In this document: in pieces, positions 36,091 through 46,963 of the stretch
How positions within the stretch are numbered: position 1 is the first letter of the stretch
How the letters are laid out: every line of letters starts with the position of its first letter
Assembly (NCBI GenBank): GCA_026984215.1
Contig: JALSSO010000026.1
Coordinates: 19,505-83,504, forward strand
DNA: 64,000 nucleotides
Source: Gammaproteobacteria bacterium
GTDB lineage: Bacteria; Pseudomonadota; Gammaproteobacteria; JAJDOJ01
Direction: 5' to 3'
Program-made: the position numbers and the translations under genes
The notes under the pieces: model-generated
Told to the model about the DNA's origin: nothing
The model's database searches: none
What the model saw: the letters and a program-made list of their open reading frames with translations, nothing else

Positions 36091-38571
36091 TCACGAACCG
36101 GGCAGGTTTCGCAGCACCTCGTCGACCCGGTCGCGAAGCTCGGCCATGGACTGGTAACGCTTCTCCGGTGAAACGGCCATCGCCCGCTGCACGATCGCGC
36201 TCAGCACGTGGGAAAGCCTGGGATTCTTCGATTTCGGGGGTTCGGCCTTGCCTTGCACGTGCTGATACATGATGGACATGCTGTCTCCGCCCTTGTAGGG
36301 CGGCTCGCCCGTGAGCATTTCGTACATGATAACACCCAGGGCGTAAATGTCCGTGCGGGCATCCACGGGCTTGCCGAGCACCTGTTCCGGAGCCATGTAG
36401 GTGGGCGTACCCACCAGCAGGCCGGTGCGCGTCAGACGCGTTTCCATGTCCCGCGAAGCCGCGGCCACGCCGAAATCCACGATTTTCACGTGGCTGTGGT
36501 CATCGATGAGGATGTTGCTGGGCTTGAGATCCCGATGCACCACGTTGGCCGAATGCGCGGCGATCATCCCCTCGCAGACGTCACGCACGATATGCAGGGC
36601 CCGCTTCACATCCATGGGCCGGCTCATCTCGATCTCGGCGGTGACCGTATGGCTCGGGAAATACTCCATGGAGATGGCCGCCGCCTCACCGAACCGCAGC
36701 ATGTCATAGATGCGGATCACGTTTGGATGGGTCACCCGGCGCGCGAAGCGCAACTCGTAGATGAATCGCTTGAGCGCGGCCTCGTCGGCGGCCATCTGCG
36801 GATTGAGGAATTTCAGGATCACCTGCTCGTCGACCATGAGATCCTGCATCAGATAAACGGCCCCGAACGCCCCCTTGCCCACCTGACGGATGAACCGATA
36901 CCGATCACCGATGACATCGCCGGGGCGCAGCTTACCCGGATCCACCGCCTCGAACTGCAGGGCGCCCGGCGCCCGGCGCCCGTCCTGACCGGCATCGGCC
37001 AGCAACTCGGCCGAGCGCAGTCCGGAATCGCGGGCCTCCGTGTCCGTCATGCAACGGCGTTCGATGGCGCGCAGGGCCTCGTCGGCCGCAGCCAGGAGCC
37101 CTTCGGAACCGCCGCGCACCGTTTCCTGGATGGCCGCGATCACACGGGCGGCGTGCCGCTCGTCGGTGAGGTCCCGCAGGGCCTCGAGCGCCGCCTTCCG
37201 GGTGATCTCGTCACCCTCGCGCAGCTGCTTGAGCACCGGCTCGACGGCCTCCGGGGCGCCCAACCTGCCCAGGGCCCGCAACAGCACGATCACCATCTGG
37301 GCCGAGGGGTGCGCCTCTCCGTTGCCTTTCCCGCCTCCACTCTGTCGAGCGGCGGCCCGAGCGCTTTCTTTCTCCAGCAGGCGGATCAGAATCGGGACCG
37401 CCCGCTTGTCGCCGAGCTCGGCGAGCCCGTCCACGGCACGTTCGCGGACCCACCAGTCCGAGTCCTGCAGCGCCCGGAGCAGCGGCGCGAACCCGCGCAG
37501 CACCTGCGCCTTGTCGCCGCGGCGGGTCGAGGCCTCGATCAGGGCATTCATCACTTCGACGGCCGAGCGCCGGATGTAGGGATCTTCGTCGCCGATCAGC
37601 CGGATGACGGCCTCCACCACGCGCCCCCCCCCCACCTTTCCCAGGGCGTCGGCGGCACGGCTGCGCACCCACCAGTCCTTGTCCTTGACCGCTGCGAGCA
37701 GGTGCTTGACTGCCCGGCTGTCGGCGATCTCGTTGAGCACCTCCACGGCCGCCCGACGGACGTATTCCGATTCGTCCTGGAGTAGCGCCACGAGGTGGCG
37801 CACCGTGTCCGGATGATTCAGCTCCACCAAGGCATCCACCGCCTTGGCCTGGATCTGCAGATCGGGGTCGCGCAACAGCGCGCACAGCTCCTCCACGTCC
37901 AGGGCGGCCCCCATGCGCGTCAGGCCCTCGAGCGCGGCCATGCGCACCGCCTTGCTTTCGTCCTTCAGCAGACGGTGCAACGCCCGCTGCGACAGCACAC
38001 TGTCGAAACGTGCGAGCAAGCGCGCCACCTGGGTCCGCAGGGCGGGGTTGCGGGCGTCCAGGCGCGTGACCAGCTTCGGGATGAACGACTCATCGGCCGC
38101 CTCGCCCAGTATCCGGAACAGCAGGGCCAGGTCGTTGTGCTCGACCTTCGAGCTCTGGTGAAGCAACAGTTCCGGGTCGAGCCGCTTGGCATGTGCTGAC
38201 AAAATGGCCAGCAAGGCGGGCTTGGATACATTCTCCCGGTCGAACAGGGGCAGCAGGCGGTGCGGGTCGAAGGAAGAGGCCCCCTTCAGCACCTGGACCA
38301 CGCCGCCGACGACGGCCGAGTCCTCGGACTCCAGCGCGGCGATGAAATGCGGCGTGGTGTCCTCGTTCACCAGGCGGCGCAAGACCTGGACCACCCGCTG
38401 ATAGGCCTCGCGCCGGGTGCTGCCCAACCGCTCGATCAGCTTGGGCACCGCCACTCCATCCATTTGGCGCAGGCGGCGGACCAGCTCCTTGCCTTGGTCA
38501 CTGTCCAGCGACGCCAAACCGGTGAGCTGGTCGATCAGCCGTTCGACGCGGATGGCGTCCAGGAGTCCCAT
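36091..38571 (-). CDS. HEAT-repeat Ser/Thr protein kinase
   Basis: 826 aa. Residues ~30-515 form a HEAT/PBS-lyase-type solenoid of about a dozen repeats, for example DWWVRSRAADALGKVGGGRV and DPYIRRSAVEVMNALIEA. Residues ~554-826 are a Hanks-type kinase with glycine loop GKGAFGAVYL, catalytic Lys in VILKFLN, HRDLKPSNIL, DFG and TYMAPEQVLG. All catalytic residues are present, so it should be active. No transmembrane segment is seen, so it is cytoplasmic. Fused HEAT and kinase halves next to PilT genes suggest a phosphorylation input into pilus retraction; this is inference. Confidence 0.88.
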   Translation of the reverse strand: MGLLDAIRVERLIDQLTGLASLDSDQGKELVRRLRQMDGVAVPKLIERLGSTRREAYQRVVQVLRRLVNEDTTPHFIAALESEDSAVVGGVVQVLKGASSFDPHRLLPLFDRENVSKPALLAILSAHAKRLDPELLLHQSSKVEHNDLALLFRILGEAADESFIPKLVTRLDARNPALRTQVARLLARFDSVLSQRALHRLLKDESKAVRMAALEGLTRMGAALDVEELCALLRDPDLQIQAKAVDALVELNHPDTVRHLVALLQDESEYVRRAAVEVLNEIADSRAVKHLLAAVKDKDWWVRSRAADALGKVGGGRVVEAVIRLIGDEDPYIRRSAVEVMNALIEASTRRGDKAQVLRGFAPLLRALQDSDWWVRERAVDGLAELGDKRAVPILIRLLEKESARAAARQSGGGKGNGEAHPSAQMVIVLLRALGRLGAPEAVEPVLKQLREGDEITRKAALEALRDLTDERHAARVIAAIQETVRGGSEGLLAAADEALRAIERRCMTDTEARDSGLRSAELLADAGQDGRRAPGALQFEAVDPGKLRPGDVIGDRYRFIRQVGKGAFGAVYLMQDLMVDEQVILKFLNPQMAADEAALKRFIYELRFARRVTHPNVIRIYDMLRFGEAAAISMEYFPSHTVTAEIEMSRPMDVKRALHIVRDVCEGMIAAHSANVVHRDLKPSNILIDDHSHVKIVDFGVAAASRDMETRLTRTGLLVGTPTYMAPEQVLGKPVDARTDIYALGVIMYEMLTGEPPYKGGDSMSIMYQHVQGKAEPPKSKNPRLSHVLSAIVQRAMAVSPEKRYQSMAELRDRVDEVLRNLPGS

Positions 38572-38586
38572 GGGTGGGCTACGATT

Positions 38587-39051
38587 TCAAAGCAGAGGCA
38601 CCGCCCAAACACAGTACCGCTTGTTCAGGAGCACGACGGTCCCGTCGTCGAGCTCCAGGCGGACGAACGGACCGGAGACGTAGTTGAGATAATCGATCAA
38701 GCGTGAATGCTCGGGGGGGAGATACTCACGCACGTTCCCCTCCACTTCGCGTCCGTCATGGAGCCGGAAACGGCACGGTACGCGCGGCGCCGTGTCGGCG
38801 TCGGGCCGTGGCGGTTCCCGGAACCGGACCTCCACGAGGTAGCGCTTGTTGTAGCAACGGATCTCCCCCGACTCCAGACGGACCACCACGAACCGCTCGC
38901 GTTGATTGAGCAGTTCCGGCGGACCCTCGCCCTCCCCGCTGTCCGGCCCCGGGGGAAGCAGGAACAGCCGACCCTGCACCGGGCCGTCGGGGTCCACCAC
39001 CAGCTCGACGGGTTGCTCGCGCTTGGGAATCCGATAAGTATTGGAATGCAT
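38587..39051 (-). CDS. Duplicated-domain protein of unknown function
   Basis: 154 aa, ATG after CCGGAGGAG. The protein is a tandem duplication: residues ~14-76 and ~91-151 share the pattern of a strand, DG..V.G, LPP, a helix with LLN/YLN, FV..RLE.G and ending NKRY.V (NKRY at 68-71 and 143-146). It looks like an all-beta, PilZ- or Hfq-like small-barrel pair, but I cannot name the family. It precedes the HEAT-kinase by 15 bp, so it probably belongs with the kinase and PilT genes. Confidence 0.7.
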   Translation of the reverse strand: MHSNTYRIPKREQPVELVVDPDGPVQGRLFLLPPGPDSGEGEGPPELLNQRERFVVVRLESGEIRCYNKRYLVEVRFREPPRPDADTAPRVPCRFRLHDGREVEGNVREYLPPEHSRLIDYLNYVSGPFVRLELDDGTVVLLNKRYCVWAVPLL

Positions 39052-39098
39052 GTCTCCTCCGGCGGCAGAGCGGGCCCTCACGCAGGTCCCGGATCCGC

Positions 39099-39590
39099 TC
39101 AATACAGCAGCCTCCCCGCCCCCCAGAGGAGCAGACCCGCGCCCGCGCCGGCGGCCACATCGTCGAGCATGATCCCACAACCGCCGCGCACCCGCTTATC
39201 CAGCCACGAGATGGGCCAAGGTTTGATGATATCGAATGCGCGGAACGAGGCGAAGCCGGCCATCAGCCAGCCCGCCTCGCTCGGCAGCACTGCCATGGTC
39301 ACCAGATAGCCGACCACCTCGTCCCAGACGATCCCGCCGTGATCGTGGACGCCCAGGTGCCGACTGGTCCTCCCGGCCGCCCAGCATCCCAGCACGAAGG
39401 CGAAAAGACAAGCGACTCCATAAACCATGGGACCGAACCCCTGGAGCACCACGACCACGGGGACCCCCACCAGCGTGCCTGCCGTGCCCGGGGCCACCGG
39501 GGCGAGCCCCGCCCCGAACCCGAAGGCCAGCAGATGCGCCGGATCCGACCAGAGGAAGCGCCAGCCGGGCCGCGCGGCCGAAACGCTCAC
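39099..39590 (-). CDS. pgpA: Phosphatidylglycerophosphatase A
   Basis: 163 aa, four membrane segments. Family motifs FGAGLAPVAPGTAGTLVGVP, HDHGGIVWDEVVGYLVT and ASFRAFDIIKPWPISWLDK are complete; the conserved acidic residues act at the phosphate. Dephosphorylates phosphatidylglycerophosphate to phosphatidylglycerol. GTG at 39590 overlaps the thiL stop as GTGA. The nusB-thiL-pgpA order is the usual one. Confidence 0.94.
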   Translation of the reverse strand: MSVSAARPGWRFLWSDPAHLLAFGFGAGLAPVAPGTAGTLVGVPVVVVLQGFGPMVYGVACLFAFVLGCWAAGRTSRHLGVHDHGGIVWDEVVGYLVTMAVLPSEAGWLMAGFASFRAFDIIKPWPISWLDKRVRGGCGIMLDDVAAGAGAGLLLWGAGRLLY

Positions 39591-40561
39591 GCGCCCTCCA
39601 CGAAATGATCGAAGCCGCCGCCGGCCTCCCAAATCTCCCGATACCCTCCCCGTTCGAGCCACAGCCCCGGCGGCTCCGTGACGGTACCGATCCGCGTGCA
39701 CGGCGGCTCGCCCGCCTCGAGTTCGGCCCCGAGCCGCGCCTCCTCCCCGGGGGGGAGCGTGAACAACAGCTCATAGTCGTCCCCCGCCGTGAGCGGCAGC
39801 CGCCAGCCCTCCGGCTCGTGCGCCATCCAGGCCGCGAGTGCCTCGGAGCACGGCACCCGCTCCCACTCGATCACCGCGCCCACCCTGCTGGCTCGGCACA
39901 GGCGTCCCAGATCGCGCATCAGACCGTCGGACAGGTCGATGGCCGCGGTGGCCCGACCGGCCAAACGCCCGCCCAGGGTCAGCCTCGGTTCCGGATAGTG
40001 GAGTCGCCGCACGCACTGGCGCCGCGCCGGCCCGGACAACGCCGCCCGGCCTTGCAAGACCGCCAACCCCAACCCCGCATCCCCCAGCGTCCCGCTCACC
40101 CAAATGCCGTCCCCAGGACGCGCCCCATCCCGACGCAGGGCCGCCCGTGGCGCAACCGTACCCAGCACCGTCACGGTCACGCTCGTCGGCCCGCGGCACA
40201 GATCACCACCCACCAGCGCCACACCAAACCGGGAGGCCAGCGTCAACAGACCGTCGGCGAAGCCCCCCAGCCAGGCGGGATCGGCCCGCGGCGCGGTCAG
40301 CGCCGACAGCGCCCAGCACGCCGTCCCGCCCATGGCCGCAACGTCACTGAGATTGACCGCCAGGGCCTTGTGGCCCACCGCATCGGGAGGCGTCTGCTCG
40401 GGGAAATGCACCCCTTCCGTGAGGGTGTCCGTACAAGCCACCAGCAGACCAGAGGCCGCCGGCTGGAGCAGGGCGGCGTCGTCTCCGATACCCAGCGCCA
40501 CGTCCGGGCGCCGCGGGCCTCGCTGGAACCAGCGCTCGATGAGCCCCTCTTCGCCGCTCAC
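39587..40561 (-). CDS. thiL: Thiamine-monophosphate kinase
   Basis: 324 aa. Phosphorylates thiamine monophosphate to thiamine pyrophosphate. Metal-binding LGIGDDAALL and TDTLTEGVHFP, then LSDVAAMGG and ATAAIDLSDGLMRDL. GTG start overlaps the nusB stop (GTGA). No thi-box riboswitch is expected here and none is seen. Confidence 0.95.
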   Translation of the reverse strand: MSGEEGLIERWFQRGPRRPDVALGIGDDAALLQPAASGLLVACTDTLTEGVHFPEQTPPDAVGHKALAVNLSDVAAMGGTACWALSALTAPRADPAWLGGFADGLLTLASRFGVALVGGDLCRGPTSVTVTVLGTVAPRAALRRDGARPGDGIWVSGTLGDAGLGLAVLQGRAALSGPARRQCVRRLHYPEPRLTLGGRLAGRATAAIDLSDGLMRDLGRLCRASRVGAVIEWERVPCSEALAAWMAHEPEGWRLPLTAGDDYELLFTLPPGEEARLGAELEAGEPPCTRIGTVTEPPGLWLERGGYREIWEAGGGFDHFVEGA

Positions 40562-41016
40562 GACCCACCGGTTTCGAAGGGGCGCAGCTCACGGGCCAGG
40601 CGATCCAACACCCCGTTGACGAAGCGGTGGCCGCCCTCGGCGCCGAATTTGGCCGCCAGGCTCACCGCTTCCTCGATAACCACCCGGAACGGGACGTCCA
40701 ACCGGTGGAGCAACTCATAGGTCGCGATCCGCAGGACCGCCCGCTCCACCGGGTCCACCTCGGCCATGGGCCGGTCCAGGTAGGGCGCGATCCGGGCATC
40801 CAGCGCATCGGCCTGTGCCGTCACCCCCCGTACCAATTCCCCGAAATAGGCTGTGTCGGCCCGAGACCAGTTGTCGTCCTCGGCGAACTGGGCGACGATC
40901 TCGGCCGGACGCTGTCGCGCCAAGTCCCATTGATAGAGCGCTTGCAACGCCAAGCGGCGCGCCCAATGGCGGCCGTGACGCAGCGCGCGGCTCGAACGGA
41001 CCGGTGCGGTGTTCAT
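40558..41016 (-). CDS. nusB: Transcription antitermination factor NusB
   Basis: 152 aa, all-helical. Binds boxA RNA with S10 in rRNA antitermination. Recognised from [29 protein letters not shown] and a C-terminal [17 protein letters not shown] overlaps the ribH stop as ATGA, so it depends on the ribH transcript. Confidence 0.95.
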   Translation of the reverse strand: MNTAPVRSSRALRHGRHWARRLALQALYQWDLARQRPAEIVAQFAEDDNWSRADTAYFGELVRGVTAQADALDARIAPYLDRPMAEVDPVERAVLRIATYELLHRLDVPFRVVIEEAVSLAAKFGAEGGHRFVNGVLDRLARELRPFETGGS

Positions 41017-41495
41017 CGACCGGCCGCGACCGCCCGCAGCAAGTTGACCATCTCGATGGCGGTGAGCGCCGCCTCGGCGCCCTTGTTGCCGGCCTTGGTA
41101 CCGGCCCGCTCGATGGCCTGTTCGATGGTGTCGGTGGTGAGCACACCGAACACCACCGGCAGATCGAAAGCGGCGGAGACCGCCGACAGCCCCTTGGCGC
41201 ACTCGCCCGCCACGTAGTCGAAATGCGGCGTGGCGCCCCGGATCACGCAGCCCAGCCCCACGATGGCGTCCACCCCTCCGCGTCGGGCCACGGCGCGCGC
41301 GGCCAACGGCAGCTCCCAGGCCCCGGGGACTTGGATCAACTCCAGCGCCGCCTCCGGCACCCCGCTGCGTGAGAACGCATCCACCGCGCCGTCCACCAGC
41401 CGGTCCACGATGAACTCGTTGAACCGCGCCGCCACCAGGGCGAACCGCGCCCCTTCGGGCGCCGTCAATGCTCCCACCGTTGTCGGGATCGTCAT
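41013..41495 (-). CDS. ribH: 6,7-dimethyl-8-ribityllumazine synthase
   Basis: 160 aa. Condenses the ribityl-pyrimidine with dihydroxybutanone phosphate; forms icosahedral shells in relatives. Substrate motifs [42 protein letters not shown] and the catalytic-His region are intact. ATAGGAG precedes the ATG at 41495. It is cut off from ribBX by an oppositely oriented gene. Confidence 0.95.
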   Translation of the reverse strand: MTIPTTVGALTAPEGARFALVAARFNEFIVDRLVDGAVDAFSRSGVPEAALELIQVPGAWELPLAARAVARRGGVDAIVGLGCVIRGATPHFDYVAGECAKGLSAVSAAFDLPVVFGVLTTDTIEQAIERAGTKAGNKGAEAALTAIEMVNLLRAVAAGR

Positions 41496-41704
41496 GTCTC
41501 TGAACTCCTATCCACCCACATTCGATCATCGTGGCGCGAAGAAATACGCAAGCGCCACGCCCCTTCGTAAGACGTGAAACGGCGTCAGGGGGAAGGGAAT
41601 CTGTCACGCCCCGTCCAATCTAACGCCACCGCACCTCGTTTGCATCCCCCGCATCAGGCGCATGATATGATCTTCGCCGTCGGCCAACCGTGGAATGCCC
41701 GCCC
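41496..41704. promoter_or_regulatory. Spacer between ribH (-) and coiled-coil gene (+), with two hairpins
   Basis: 209 bp. Two inverted repeats lie in the ribH leader: CGTGGCGC (41530-41537) with GCGCCACG (41552-41559), and GGCGTCAG (41581-41588) with CTGTCACGCC (41601-41610). The FMN riboswitch core is not found. TATGAT at ~41664 may be a -10 for the plus-strand gene. Confidence 0.45.
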
Positions 41705-42091
41705 ATGAGCGCCACCGTCCTGGAACTCTACGACCGCCTCGCCGCCGCCACCGACGACCGCCAGCGGATGCGCATCCTGGCCGAGGCCTTTCAGACCCTG
41801 GCCGAACACAGCGTCCACCCCGGCGAGGTGGCCAGCCGCGAGGATCTGCACCAGACCGAGCTCAAACTCACCCGCGAAATCGAGCAGATTCGCCTGGAGA
41901 TCGAGCAGGTCCGCGGCGAGATCAAGGAGGTGGAACTCAAGCTGACCCGCGAGATCGAGCAGCTCCGCGGTGAGCTCAAGGTGGACATCCAGCGCACCCA
42001 GGGCACGCTGCTGCGTTGGAGTTTTCTGTTCTGGATCACCCAGTTCGGGGCCGTGCTGGCCGTCTTGTGGCGCCTGGGGGCGGCGGGCTGA
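41705..42091 (+). CDS. Coiled-coil, tail-anchored protein (DUF1640/CCDC90-like)
   Basis: 128 aa from ATG 41705; GTG 41690 is an alternative. Residues ~45-98 are a heptad-rich coiled coil with an internal repeat (ELKLTREIEQIR and ELKLTREIEQLR). A hydrophobic helix near 103-124 ends the protein, so it is likely a tail-anchored inner-membrane protein. The arrangement resembles DUF1640/CCDC90 proteins, whose bacterial role is unknown. It sits antisense between ribH and ribBX. Confidence 0.75.
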   Translation: MSATVLELYDRLAAATDDRQRMRILAEAFQTLAEHSVHPGEVASREDLHQTELKLTREIEQIRLEIEQVRGEIKEVELKLTREIEQLRGELKVDIQRTQGTLLRWSFLFWITQFGAVLAVLWRLGAAG

Positions 42092-42123
42092 GCCACCCCC
42101 GCCCGATCCTCTCCTCACCTGCC

Positions 42124-43254
<1,131 letters not shown>

Positions 43255-43295
43255 CGGTTCGGTCTCGTCTGTCGCTTGCGTGGGTCCACCGGGCG

Positions 43296-43955
43296 TCACC
43301 GGGCCAGGAATCCGTGCCGGGCGAGAAACTCCCGGTCGATGCGGGCGCCGGATTGGGCGGCGCGCTCGCCCAGCAGCAGCCGCTCGATGTACCGCGCCAC
43401 CAGGTCCACCTCGAGGTTCACCCGGGTGCCGGGCCGGTAGTCCGCGATGATCGTCTGCGCCAGGGTATGCGGGATGATGTTGACGTCGAACACCGCGCCC
43501 TCGACCGCATTGACCGTGAGGCTGGTGCCGTCCACCGCGATGGAGCCCTTGGGCGCCACGTAGCGCGCCAGCCCGTCCGGGACACGGATCCGGAACCGCT
43601 CGGAGCGCGCCTCGGAGCGCCGCTCCAGGACCTCGCCCACCCCGTCCACGTGGCCGCTGACCAGATGCCCGCCCAACCGCGTGGTGGGCAACAGCGCCTT
43701 CTCCAAGTTGACCCGCGCCCCCGGGACCAGGTTCCCCAGGGTGGTCCGCGCCAGCGTCTCCCCGGAGACGTCCATCCAGACCCCCCCTGCGGACAAGTCG
43801 GTGACCGTGAGGCACACCCCATTCACGGAGATGCTGTCGCCCTGAGATACGTCGGCGAGATCCAGATTTCCGGGTGCTACACGGATCCGCACATCACCGC
43901 CACGCGACTCCACCGTCGCGATCTCGCCCACCGCCTCGATCAAGCCCGTGAACAT
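43296..43955 (-). CDS. ribE: Riboflavin synthase, alpha subunit
   Basis: 219 aa with the classic internal duplication: [10 protein letters not shown] begins the first lumazine-binding barrel and a second barrel starts near residue 97 ([15 protein letters not shown]). Dismutates two lumazines to riboflavin. A near-consensus AAGGAGGTTG ribosome-binding site overlaps the end of ribD, which ends four bases before the ATG. Confidence 0.95.
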   Translation of the reverse strand: MFTGLIEAVGEIATVESRGGDVRIRVAPGNLDLADVSQGDSISVNGVCLTVTDLSAGGVWMDVSGETLARTTLGNLVPGARVNLEKALLPTTRLGGHLVSGHVDGVGEVLERRSEARSERFRIRVPDGLARYVAPKGSIAVDGTSLTVNAVEGAVFDVNIIPHTLAQTIIADYRPGTRVNLEVDLVARYIERLLLGERAAQSGARIDREFLARHGFLAR

Positions 43956-43959
43956 TCGC

Positions 43960-45090
43960 TCAACCTCCTTCCGGGATCCAGACGAAGCGCAGATCCCGAC
44001 CCACTTGCCGCAGCGACTCCAGCCGCATGGGGATGCGCTGCGCCATGCGTTCCAACTCCGGCACCACGGCCAGACCGCGCGCCGCATGCCCCATCACGTG
44101 AGGCGCCATGTAGACCACCCATTCGTCCACCCACCCGCCGGCCAGCAACGCCCCGGCCAGCGTGGCGCCGGCCTCCACCAGGACCTCGTTGACCTCCCGG
44201 CGCGCCAGCAGGTCCAGCACCGCACCGAGCTCCAGCCCGCCCGCGGCCGCGGGAACCCTCCGCACCTCGGCCCCCGCCGCCTCGAGCGCCGCGCGCCGCG
44301 GCGGGTGGTCACGGGCCGTGAGGATCAAGGTACGGCCCGACAGTCCCAGCATGCGCATTCCCGGCGGGCTTTCCAGAGACGGGTCGAGCACCACGCGCAA
44401 CGGCTGGCGCACGGGACCCTCGATGCCCAGCTCCGCGGCCGCCAGGCGAACGTTGAGCGAGGGGTCGTCGGCCAGCACCGTGCCGATTCCGGTGAGGATG
44501 GCATCCACCCGGGCGCGTTGGCGTTGCACGTCCCGGCGCGCCGGGGCATCGGTGATCCACTGGCTCTCGCCGCTGGCCATGGCCGTGCGCCCGTCCAGGC
44601 TCACGGCACTCTTGAGCCGCACCCAGGGCCGCCCCCGCCGCATGCGCGAGACGAAACCGGGATTCAGGGCCTCGGCCTCGCGCGCCAGCAGGCCCACCGC
44701 CACCGCCACGCCCGCCTCGCGCAGCCGCGCCAGGCCGCGGCCGGCCACCTGTGGGTTGGGATCCTGCATGGCCGCCACCACCCGCGCCACACCCGCCGCG
44801 ATCAGGGCCTCGGCACAAGGCGGGGTGCGGCCATGGTGCGCGCAGGGCTCCAGGGTCACGTAGGCGGTGGCGCCCCGCGCCCGCCCGCCCGCGGCCCGCA
44901 GGGCCACGACCTCCGCATGCGGCCCGCCGGCCCGGGCGTGGAAACCCTCACCGACCACCGATCCGCCATGCGCGAGCACACAACCCACGCGTGGATTGGG
45001 GTGCGTGGTGTACAACCCCCGCCGCGCCAGGCGCAGCGCCCGCGCCATGAGCGCATGGTCGCGGGCGGTGAAACCGTCCGGTCCGCTCAC
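43960..45090 (-). CDS. ribD: Bifunctional diaminohydroxyphosphoribosylaminopyrimidine deaminase/reductase
   Basis: 376 aa. N-terminal zinc deaminase with HAEVVAL and the [11 protein letters not shown] metal site, and a C-terminal reductase ([30 protein letters not shown]). Catalyses the second and third steps of riboflavin synthesis. GTG at 45090 overlaps the nrdR stop (GTGA). Confidence 0.95.
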   Translation of the reverse strand: MSGPDGFTARDHALMARALRLARRGLYTTHPNPRVGCVLAHGGSVVGEGFHARAGGPHAEVVALRAAGGRARGATAYVTLEPCAHHGRTPPCAEALIAAGVARVVAAMQDPNPQVAGRGLARLREAGVAVAVGLLAREAEALNPGFVSRMRRGRPWVRLKSAVSLDGRTAMASGESQWITDAPARRDVQRQRARVDAILTGIGTVLADDPSLNVRLAAAELGIEGPVRQPLRVVLDPSLESPPGMRMLGLSGRTLILTARDHPPRRAALEAAGAEVRRVPAAAGGLELGAVLDLLARREVNEVLVEAGATLAGALLAGGWVDEWVVYMAPHVMGHAARGLAVVPELERMAQRIPMRLESLRQVGRDLRFVWIPEGG

Positions 45091-45599
45091 GATTCCTCGT
45101 GCTCGCCCCCGAGCAGCGGGATCTGACTGCGCCGCATCTCGGGCGTGGGCTCGCCTTGCAGGTGTTCCACCAGATCCCGGAAGGCCTGCACGTCCTCGAA
45201 ACTGCGATACACGGAAGCGAAGCGCACATAGGCCACCTGATCCAGCCGACGCAGCTCCTCCATGGCCCATTCCCCGACCCGTAACGCCGCCAACTCCCGC
45301 TCGCCGCAGCGCAGCGCCCGCCTGCGGATTCGCTCGATGGCCGCATCCACGGCCTCGGTGGGCACGGGCCGCTTCTCCAGGGCGTGCTCCAGACCCTTGC
45401 GCAGCTTGCCCACGTCGAAGGGCTCGCGCCGCCCGTCGCGCTTGACCACCCGCGGCAGCGCCAGGCCCGCCGTCTCGTAAGTGGTGAAACGCTCCCCGCA
45501 GGCCGTGCACAAGCGGCGCCGGCGCACCTGGTCGCCCTCGCCGGCCAGGCGCGAGTCCACCACGCGGGTGTCGGCGGCATTGCAAAACGGACAACGCAC
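45087..45599 (-). CDS. nrdR: Transcriptional repressor NrdR
   Basis: 170 aa. Zinc ribbon with [11 protein letters not shown] and [13 protein letters not shown], then an ATP-cone domain ([19 protein letters not shown]). Senses ATP/dATP and represses ribonucleotide reductase genes. Placed between glyA and ribD, the standard gammaproteobacterial order. Confidence 0.96.
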   Translation of the reverse strand: MRCPFCNAADTRVVDSRLAGEGDQVRRRRLCTACGERFTTYETAGLALPRVVKRDGRREPFDVGKLRKGLEHALEKRPVPTEAVDAAIERIRRRALRCGERELAALRVGEWAMEELRRLDQVAYVRFASVYRSFEDVQAFRDLVEHLQGEPTPEMRRSQIPLLGGEHEES

Positions 45600-45611
45600 G
45601 GGACGACGCCC

Positions 45612-46883
45612 TCAGGCCGGCGCGTAAACCGGGAAACGCGCGCACAGTTCGAGCACCCGAGCCCTGACCTGGGCGATGCGCGGCTCCAGTTCCTCAGGCT
45701 TGCCCACCACGTCGATGAGGTCGCACATCCAGCCGGCCAGCTCCCGACACTCATCCTCCCCGAAGCCCCGCGTGGTGACCGCCGGCGTGCCGACCCGGAT
45801 GCCGCTGGTGACGAAGGGCGACTGCGGATCGTTGGGCACGGCGTTCTTGTTCACCGTGATATGGGCCCGACCCAGGGCGGCGTCCACGTCCTTGCCGGTC
45901 AGTCCCTGTCGGATGAAACTCACCAGGAACAAATGATCGTCGGTGCCGCCCGAGACCACATCGTAGCCCCGCTCCAGGAACACCCGGGCCATGGCCTTGG
46001 CGTTGCGCACCACCTGCTCCTGATAGACCCGAAACTCCGGTTGCATGGCCTCCTTGAAGGCCACCGCCTTGGCGGCGATCACATGCATCAGCGGCCCCCC
46101 CTGCGTACCCGGGAAGACCATGCTGTTGAGCCGTTTCTCCACCTCCGGATTGGCGCGGGCCAGGATCAGGCCGCCGCGCGGGCCGCGCAGCGTCTTGTGC
46201 GTGGTGGTGGTGGTCACGTCGGCCAGTGGCACGGGGCTGGGATAGAGCCCGGCGGCCACCAGGCCGGCCACGTGCGCCATGTCGGCGACGAGCCAGGCTC
46301 CCACGCGATCGGCGATGGCGCGGAACCGCGCCCAGTCCACCACCCGGGAGTAGGCCGAAAAGCCGGTCACGATCAGCTTCGGGCGATGCTCCATGGCCAG
46401 GCGCTCGGCCTCGTCATAGTCGATCTCCCCAGTGGCCGGGTCCAGCCCGTACTGAACGGCGCGGAACAACTTCCCCGAGAAATTGACCCGCGCCCCGTGG
46501 GTCAGGTGGCCGCCATGGGCCAGGCTCATGCCCAGGATGGTGTCGCCCGGCTCCAACAGGGCGAGGTACACCGCGGCATTGGCCTGCGAGCCCGAGTGGG
46601 GCTGCACGTTGGCGTAATCCGCCCCGAACAGCGCCTTGGCCCGTTCGATGGCGAGCCGCTCGGCCACGTCCACGTGCTCGCACCCGCCGTAGTACCGACG
46701 GCCGGGATACCCTTCCGCGTATTTGTTGGTCAGCACCGAACCCTGGGCCTCCAGCACCCGCGGACTGGCATAGTTCTCCGAGGCGATGAGCTCGACATGC
46801 TCCTCCTGCCGGCGCTGTTCGGCGCGGATCGCGGCGGCCAGCTCGTCATCGAACCCGGCGATGGTCATATCCTGTGTATACAC
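45612..46883 (-). CDS. glyA: Serine hydroxymethyltransferase
   Basis: 423 aa from GTG 46883, supported by GAGGAGG ten bases upstream; ATG 46868 is an alternative. PLP fold I enzyme interconverting serine and glycine with tetrahydrofolate. The PLP lysine is in [15 protein letters not shown]. Also part of the glycolate salvage route together with GlcDEF. First gene of the minus-strand nrdR-rib run and divergent from the RNA ligase. Confidence 0.96.
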   Translation of the reverse strand: MYTQDMTIAGFDDELAAAIRAEQRRQEEHVELIASENYASPRVLEAQGSVLTNKYAEGYPGRRYYGGCEHVDVAERLAIERAKALFGADYANVQPHSGSQANAAVYLALLEPGDTILGMSLAHGGHLTHGARVNFSGKLFRAVQYGLDPATGEIDYDEAERLAMEHRPKLIVTGFSAYSRVVDWARFRAIADRVGAWLVADMAHVAGLVAAGLYPSPVPLADVTTTTTHKTLRGPRGGLILARANPEVEKRLNSMVFPGTQGGPLMHVIAAKAVAFKEAMQPEFRVYQEQVVRNAKAMARVFLERGYDVVSGGTDDHLFLVSFIRQGLTGKDVDAALGRAHITVNKNAVPNDPQSPFVTSGIRVGTPAVTTRGFGEDECRELAGWMCDLIDVVGKPEELEPRIAQVRARVLELCARFPVYAPA

Positions 46884-46963
46884 GGCGGGAGATCCTCCTC
46901 AAGCGGGTGGACGAAGGAAAAGCGATACATTATACCCAGTGGTGAATGGACGAAGGGGGCGGC

